NCBI GenBank assembly: GCA_947085255.1
Contig: CAMTVQ010000005.1
Span: 62,001-126,000 of the forward strand
DNA from: CAMTVQ01 sp947085255
GTDB taxonomy: Bacteria > Bacteroidota > Bacteroidia > Sphingobacteriales > Sphingobacteriaceae
Reading direction: 5' to 3'
DNA length: 64,000 nucleotides
In this document: in pieces, positions 60,150-64,000 of the stretch
Position numbering within the stretch: position 1 is the first letter of the stretch
Layout of the letters: every line of letters starts with the position of its first letter
Notes under the pieces: generated by a model
What the model was told of the DNA's origin: nothing
What the model saw: the letters and a program-made list of their open reading frames with translations, nothing else
Databases searched by the model: none
Program-made: the position numbers and the translations under genes

Positions 60150-60884
60150 TTACGCGTTAGCTTTACGGATACGAATGATTCTTGCCCAATGCAATACCTT
60201 CATTACGGGGTAGGTTGCATCAAACTCGAACCATTTTTTTGCAAAATTGGGGCTATTAGGAAACTTATGATGATTGTTTTGAAATAATTCGCCTAGCATT
60301 AAAAATCCAAAAGGAGTGCTGTTTTTAGAATGGTCGCCATTATCAAAGTTAGCATACCCGTATTTGTGGCCACACCAATTTACAATAGCACCATGTATTG
60401 GGCCCATTAAAAAGTGAACGGGCAATAATGCAAATACCCACCAATATGGGGCATACAAAACATATATAGCTACGTAGCACAAGCCAAATGCCACACGTGT
60501 AATTATAGAATCGCCTATTTTATCAATCAGTGGCCACTCGGGATAGTTTCCTTTGAACTCATTATCGGGCTCTTTTAGATTTTTTACATAATCATTATAG
60601 ATATTCTTAGTTTCAATCATCATCGTCCACACATCTTTAAAAAAATGTGGCGAATGAGGATCTTTCTCGGTATCGCTAAAGGCATGGTGCATGCGGTGCA
60701 TAATAGCATACGCACGCGGATTTAAAAAAGAAGAGCCTTGCGTAATAAAAGTGAGTAAGTAAAAAAAACGTTCCCAAAATGGATTGGTATTAAACATCTT
60801 GTGTGATGCGAAACGGTGCAAAAAGAAAGTTTGGCAAAACAAGGAAAGAAACCAATGTGCCACAAAAAAAATTAAAATAATCAT
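60150..60884 (-). CDS. Acyl-CoA/lipid fatty-acid desaturase
   Basis: 244-aa membrane di-iron desaturase with the three His boxes in order: HRFASH (23-28), HRMHHAF (about 64-70, HxxHH) and NNHHKF (HxxHH-like). It introduces a double bond into acyl chains, supplying unsaturated substrates for the two downstream methyltransferases. First gene of the minus-strand lipid operon. No promoter box was recognised immediately upstream. Confidence 0.87.
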   Translation of the reverse strand: MIILIFFVAHWFLSLFCQTFFLHRFASHKMFNTNPFWERFFYLLTFITQGSSFLNPRAYAIMHRMHHAFSDTEKDPHSPHFFKDVWTMMIETKNIYNDYVKNLKEPDNEFKGNYPEWPLIDKIGDSIITRVAFGLCYVAIYVLYAPYWWVFALLPVHFLMGPIHGAIVNWCGHKYGYANFDNGDHSKNSTPFGFLMLGELFQNNHHKFPNSPNFAKKWFEFDATYPVMKVLHWARIIRIRKANA

Positions 60885-61036
60885 AAATTTAAACTAATGA
60901 ATTAATAAACGTATTTCCTTAGCACCACGGTTTTGGTTTAAGGGCTTACAAAAATGCTAATTGTATGTTTAATTCTTGTTTTATTTTTTTAAGCACTTAG
61001 GGCGACTAGTCTATTTAAAATGCTGATATGATTTCT

Positions 61037-61044
61037 TAACTTTG
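61037..61044 (+). promoter_or_regulatory. -7 box before the lipoprotein gene
   Basis: TAACTTTG matches TANNTTTG exactly. TTTA at the -33 spacing is a weak partner. The ATG lies 54 nt downstream. Confidence 0.5.
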
Positions 61045-61098
61045 GTAATATAGTACCAAAAGTATAGCAATTTATTTCATACACTAACAAACCTAACC

Positions 61099-61689
61099 AT
61101 GAAAAATTTAATAGTGATTGCAGTTTTCCTTTTTATGACTGCTTGCAAAACAGAAAAAGCAGAGCCTCTTGTAGAGAAGCCTAAAGCCACCGGTTGCGAT
61201 ACTATCTCTAATAGTATTCTTTTATTAAAAGTAGATTATCTTACCCAAAAGTTTGAAGGTGGAAAAGAAATCAAAATCATCAAAGGTACTATGCCATCAG
61301 ATTCCTTGCCTATTTTGATAGATTATGAGGAGCCAGGAGATTTTGGGAATATTAAGCTAAGCTATGAACCTACTGGAGATTTAATTTTCGATGGTGATAT
61401 TATATGGACAGGTAAAGGAGAAATTAACTATCCTGAGTCATTTAACCCCATTGGGAATTACACTTTGCTAACAGAAGAGCTACAACTGCCAGACAGCTTA
61501 AGATTTCAACGTATATTCAACAATCATATTAATTCTAGGTATGCCAAAATATGGCGTGCCGTAAGTAAGCTTGAAAAAACTTCTTGTTACTTAAAAGGCA
61601 ATCAAAAGATAGGCATATTCCTTTATACACCGAGTGTTGGCGTTGGCAATCCCGCCGACTGGGATTGGTTCGTAATAATGAGTAAATAA
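61099..61689 (+). CDS. Predicted lipoprotein of unknown function
   Basis: 196 aa. The N-terminus MKNLIVIAVFLFMTACKTEK has a hydrophobic core and a Cys at 16 in MTAC, so it is probably a lipoprotein. The rest is an all-beta or mixed domain without a motif I recognise. It stands alone between the lipid operon and the DUF4175 gene. Confidence 0.65.
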   Translation: MKNLIVIAVFLFMTACKTEKAEPLVEKPKATGCDTISNSILLLKVDYLTQKFEGGKEIKIIKGTMPSDSLPILIDYEEPGDFGNIKLSYEPTGDLIFDGDIIWTGKGEINYPESFNPIGNYTLLTEELQLPDSLRFQRIFNNHINSRYAKIWRAVSKLEKTSCYLKGNQKIGIFLYTPSVGVGNPADWDWFVIMSK

Positions 61690-61720
61690 GAACAGTATTC
61701 CTCCTGCAAAACCCCTGCGC

Positions 61721-61747
61721 GTACTCTACAGAGCTGAGCTACATTCC
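61721..61747 (-). other. tRNA-like 5'-half remnant
   Basis: The minus strand reads GGAATGTAGCTCAGC and then TCTGTAGAGTAC, closely resembling the D-arm region of a tRNA such as tRNA-Ala. The anticodon and T arms that should follow are not recognisable. It may be a degraded tRNA or a chance match. Confidence 0.3.
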
Positions 61748-61934
61748 ATAGCAAAACAAACAGTTTTTTATCGATATTTTAACGGGAGATAAGGCGTAAT
61801 GAAAGGCGTTTTGTAATAGTATCATTACATTTAATTATTATTGTAACCTTTTAATAAAACCGTCGTAGGGGTACAAACTTTACACATAATATAACCGTAT
61901 AGATAAACTTCTACGCTAATTTCGATTAAATTTA

Positions 61935-64000
61935 ATGTTGGTGACCGATAACTACAACTTGCTAATTGGCAAGTTGGATGAATTTATACGCAAGTATTAT
62001 ATGAGTCAGCTTATCAGAGGGATGCTTTATGCTCTTGCTGTGCTGTTGGCTTCGTATATCAGCTTGGTGCTATTAGAGCATTACAGTTATTTCGATTCAT
62101 CAACACGTACCATTCTTTTCTATTCTTTTATTGTCATTAATGCCTTAACTTTATATTATTTTGCAGGCATACCCGCATTGGCTTATTATCATTTAGGTAC
62201 AGTAATTAGCCATCAAAAGGCATCAGAAATTATTGGGCAGCATTTTACAGAAGTAAAAGACAAACTGTTAAATACCTTAGAACTGCACCAACTTTTCCAA
62301 CAAAATCCAGATAATGCAGCGCTTATTATTGCAGGAATTAACCAGAAAATAGGGGAATTAAAACCTATCCCGTTTGTAGCCGCTATTAATTTGGCAGAGA
62401 ACAAAAAGTATGTAAAATATGCTGCTGTGCCGCTTGCTGTTATTCTTGTACTATTGTTTGCAGCGCCAAGCATGCTTACCGAAAGCACCAAAAGATTGGT
62501 GAACCACGATACATATTTCGAGAAAAAAGCGCCCTTTCAATTCAATATACTCAACGATAAATTAGAGGCATTACAAAACGAGAACTTTACCCTTAATGTA
62601 AAGTTTACAGGTACCGAAATTCCGCAGGATGTATATGTAGTTGTTGATGATGTTAGCTATAAATTAGCTAAACAAAGCATAATCGAATTTACACACGAGT
62701 TCAAAAACCTTCAAAAAACACAAACCTTTACATTACTTGCCGATGGATTTACATCAAAAGAGTATACACTAAAGGTGGTAGCAAAACCCACCATCTTAAA
62801 TTTTTCGGTTGCACTAGATTATCCGTTGTATACGGGTAAAAAACGCGAAGTATTACAAAATACAGGTGATTTAACACTTCCTGCAGGAACCAAAGTTACC
62901 TGGACCTTTAATGCAGCAAATGCCGATGCCATTTTATTTGCCTACAATGGAACAGCAGAGCAAACGATGCAAAAGGATAACAATGTGTACGCCATCCAAA
63001 AGCAAGTACTCAAGAACGGATCGTACATGCTGCAAGCCACTAATAGCGAGATAAGCACGATGGATTCCATCAGCTATACCCTTACGGCAATTCCAGATGC
63101 TTACCCAACTATAAAAGTACAAGAGCGTGCAGATAGTTTAAATAGTAAGACATTTTACTTTGTAGGGCAGGTGCAAGACGATTACGGGTTTAAAAAGTTG
63201 TTGTTTAATTATACTTTTTTAGCTGGTGAGAATCAGCAAAGGAATACAGCGCAAATGGTAGCAATCCCCGTTGCAACTAGGGCATTGCAAGACAATTTTT
63301 TTTACTACTGGAACTTCTCATCTATCAATGTATCTCCTGGTGATGTGTTGGAGTATTATTTTGAAGTATTTGATAACGATGGTGTGCATGGAAGTAAATC
63401 AACACGGTCGGATGTGCGTACCCTAAAAATACCTTCGCGTGATGAACTGAATAAGGAGAATGATAAAAATGCAGAATCTATAAAAAACAAAATGGCAGAA
63501 GCCATTCGCGAAGCAAAGAAAATTGAGACAGAAAGTAAAAAGCTACGCGAAAAGTTGCTAGACAAAAAAAGTCTAAACTTTGAAGAAAAAAAAGCAATAA
63601 AAGACTTAGCCAATAAACAGAAGCAGCTGGAGCAATTGGTAGATGAGATTAAGAAAGATAATGAACGAAATAATTTAAAAGAGCAAGAATATACAGATAA
63701 GAGCGAGCAGTTGCTTGAAAAGCAAAAGCAGTTGGAAAAGTTGCTCGATAAAGTGCTTGATGAAAAAACCAAGCAATTGATTGAAGAGTTAAAAAAATTA
63801 TTGGAGGAAGACAATAAGAATAAAACCCAAGATCAGTTAGAAAAATTACAGCAAGAAACCCAGAGTTTGGAAAAAGAACTCGATCGTGCATTAGAGTTAT
63901 TTAAGCAATTGGAGGTAGAGAAAAAGCTGGAGGAGAATATTAATCAACTAGATAAACTGGCAGAAAAGGAAGAAAAATTAGCTACTAAAACAGAAGAAAA
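61935..64000 (+). CDS. DUF4175 family protein, N-terminal part
   Basis: An ATG at 61935 opens a frame that continues past the end of the window (688 complete codons seen). It has two N-terminal membrane helices near residues 25-75, a third near 170, then Ig-like beta-rich segments and a long Lys/Glu-rich coiled coil from about residue 500 onward. This layout matches DUF4175 proteins of Bacteroidota, large membrane proteins of unknown function. The 245 nt before it contain no gene. Confidence 0.8.
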   Translation, partial: MLVTDNYNLLIGKLDEFIRKYYMSQLIRGMLYALAVLLASYISLVLLEHYSYFDSSTRTILFYSFIVINALTLYYFAGIPALAYYHLGTVISHQKASEIIGQHFTEVKDKLLNTLELHQLFQQNPDNAALIIAGINQKIGELKPIPFVAAINLAENKKYVKYAAVPLAVILVLLFAAPSMLTESTKRLVNHDTYFEKKAPFQFNILNDKLEALQNENFTLNVKFTGTEIPQDVYVVVDDVSYKLAKQSIIEFTHEFKNLQKTQTFTLLADGFTSKEYTLKVVAKPTILNFSVALDYPLYTGKKREVLQNTGDLTLPAGTKVTWTFNAANADAILFAYNGTAEQTMQKDNNVYAIQKQVLKNGSYMLQATNSEISTMDSISYTLTAIPDAYPTIKVQERADSLNSKTFYFVGQVQDDYGFKKLLFNYTFLAGENQQRNTAQMVAIPVATRALQDNFFYYWNFSSINVSPGDVLEYYFEVFDNDGVHGSKSTRSDVRTLKIPSRDELNKENDKNAESIKNKMAEAIREAKKIETESKKLREKLLDKKSLNFEEKKAIKDLANKQKQLEQLVDEIKKDNERNNLKEQEYTDKSEQLLEKQKQLEKLLDKVLDEKTKQLIEELKKLLEEDNKNKTQDQLEKLQQETQSLEKELDRALELFKQLEVEKKLEENINQLDKLAEKEEKLATKTEE

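Noticed and set aside
1..64000. CRISPR array or rRNA operon
   Set aside because: No regularly spaced direct repeats and no rRNA-like sequence were seen anywhere in the window.

Overview
The window looks like a chromosomal segment of a Bacteroidota bacterium, probably of the Chitinophagales/Sphingobacteriales type. The evidence is a low-GC sequence, many TANNTTTG -7 promoter boxes (several with an upstream TTG or TTTG at 19-20 nt), signal peptides ending in Ala-Gln, a type IX secretion sorting domain, and lineage-typical families (DUF2911, DUF6427-like, DUF2480, DUF3108, DUF3109, DUF4175, LptC next to a PpiD-like foldase). The exact genus cannot be told from sequence reading alone.

Layout. 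1-4141 (mostly minus strand): translation and envelope housekeeping (rimM, rpsP, tonB, ffh, a MaoC-like hotdog protein). 4182-8120 (plus): an RNA methyltransferase, ybeY, a DUF2911 protein and an unknown secreted protein, closed by a long hairpin terminator. 8131-9433: a complete IS3-family element with 21-bp perfect terminal inverted repeats and an intact DDE triad. 9566-24196: an LpxH-like phosphoesterase, a glycosyltransferase, secreted and membrane proteins, purQ behind a structured leader, coaX, an outer-membrane protein, a secreted PNGase F-like protein, lptC, ppiD and three DUF proteins. 24256-48480: a Wzx/Wzy-type polysaccharide locus. It has nucleotide-sugar genes (rmlA, phosphoglucose/phosphomannose isomerase, gmd, and a wbpA-E-D-B-like set), Wza-like export and Wzz chain-length proteins, an AT-rich O-unit island (4,6-dehydratase, two DegT proteins, GNAT, Wzx, four glycosyltransferases, Wzy), a MraY/WecA-like initiating transferase and a RemB/Wzi-like barrel. 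48477-54292: dxs, scpA, trmD and an S9 peptidase. 54369-60884 (minus): a fatty-acid modification operon (desaturase, DUF1295, two cyclopropane-synthase-like methyltransferases, a flavin oxidoreductase, DUF1365) with a RelE-type toxin-antitoxin pair lodged inside. 61099-64000: a lipoprotein and the start of a DUF4175 protein that runs off the window.

How the genes work together. The polysaccharide locus appears able to start a lipid-linked unit with a sugar-1-phosphate, extend it with about four transferases, flip it, polymerise it and export it. Two dedicated sugar routes are encoded: a diacetamido-uronic acid route (wbpA/E/D/B-like) and a 4-amino-4,6-dideoxy-sugar route (dehydratase, aminotransferase pair, GNAT). 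The lipid operon pairs unsaturated fatty-acid synthesis with SAM-dependent methylation and a flavin oxidation step.

The most unusual points are these. (1) The RelE toxin frame has no stop and runs in frame into a cyclopropane synthase, giving either a 516-aa fusion or a nested gene with a GTG start. (2) Two DegT proteins lie in tandem, and the second has Arg in place of the PLP lysine, has lost the SGT phosphate-binding motif and lacks the usual C-terminal helix. (3) purQ has a long hairpin-rich leader with two tiny ORFs and a duplicated translation start region. (4) Two strong intrinsic terminators sit only 7-13 nt before start codons.
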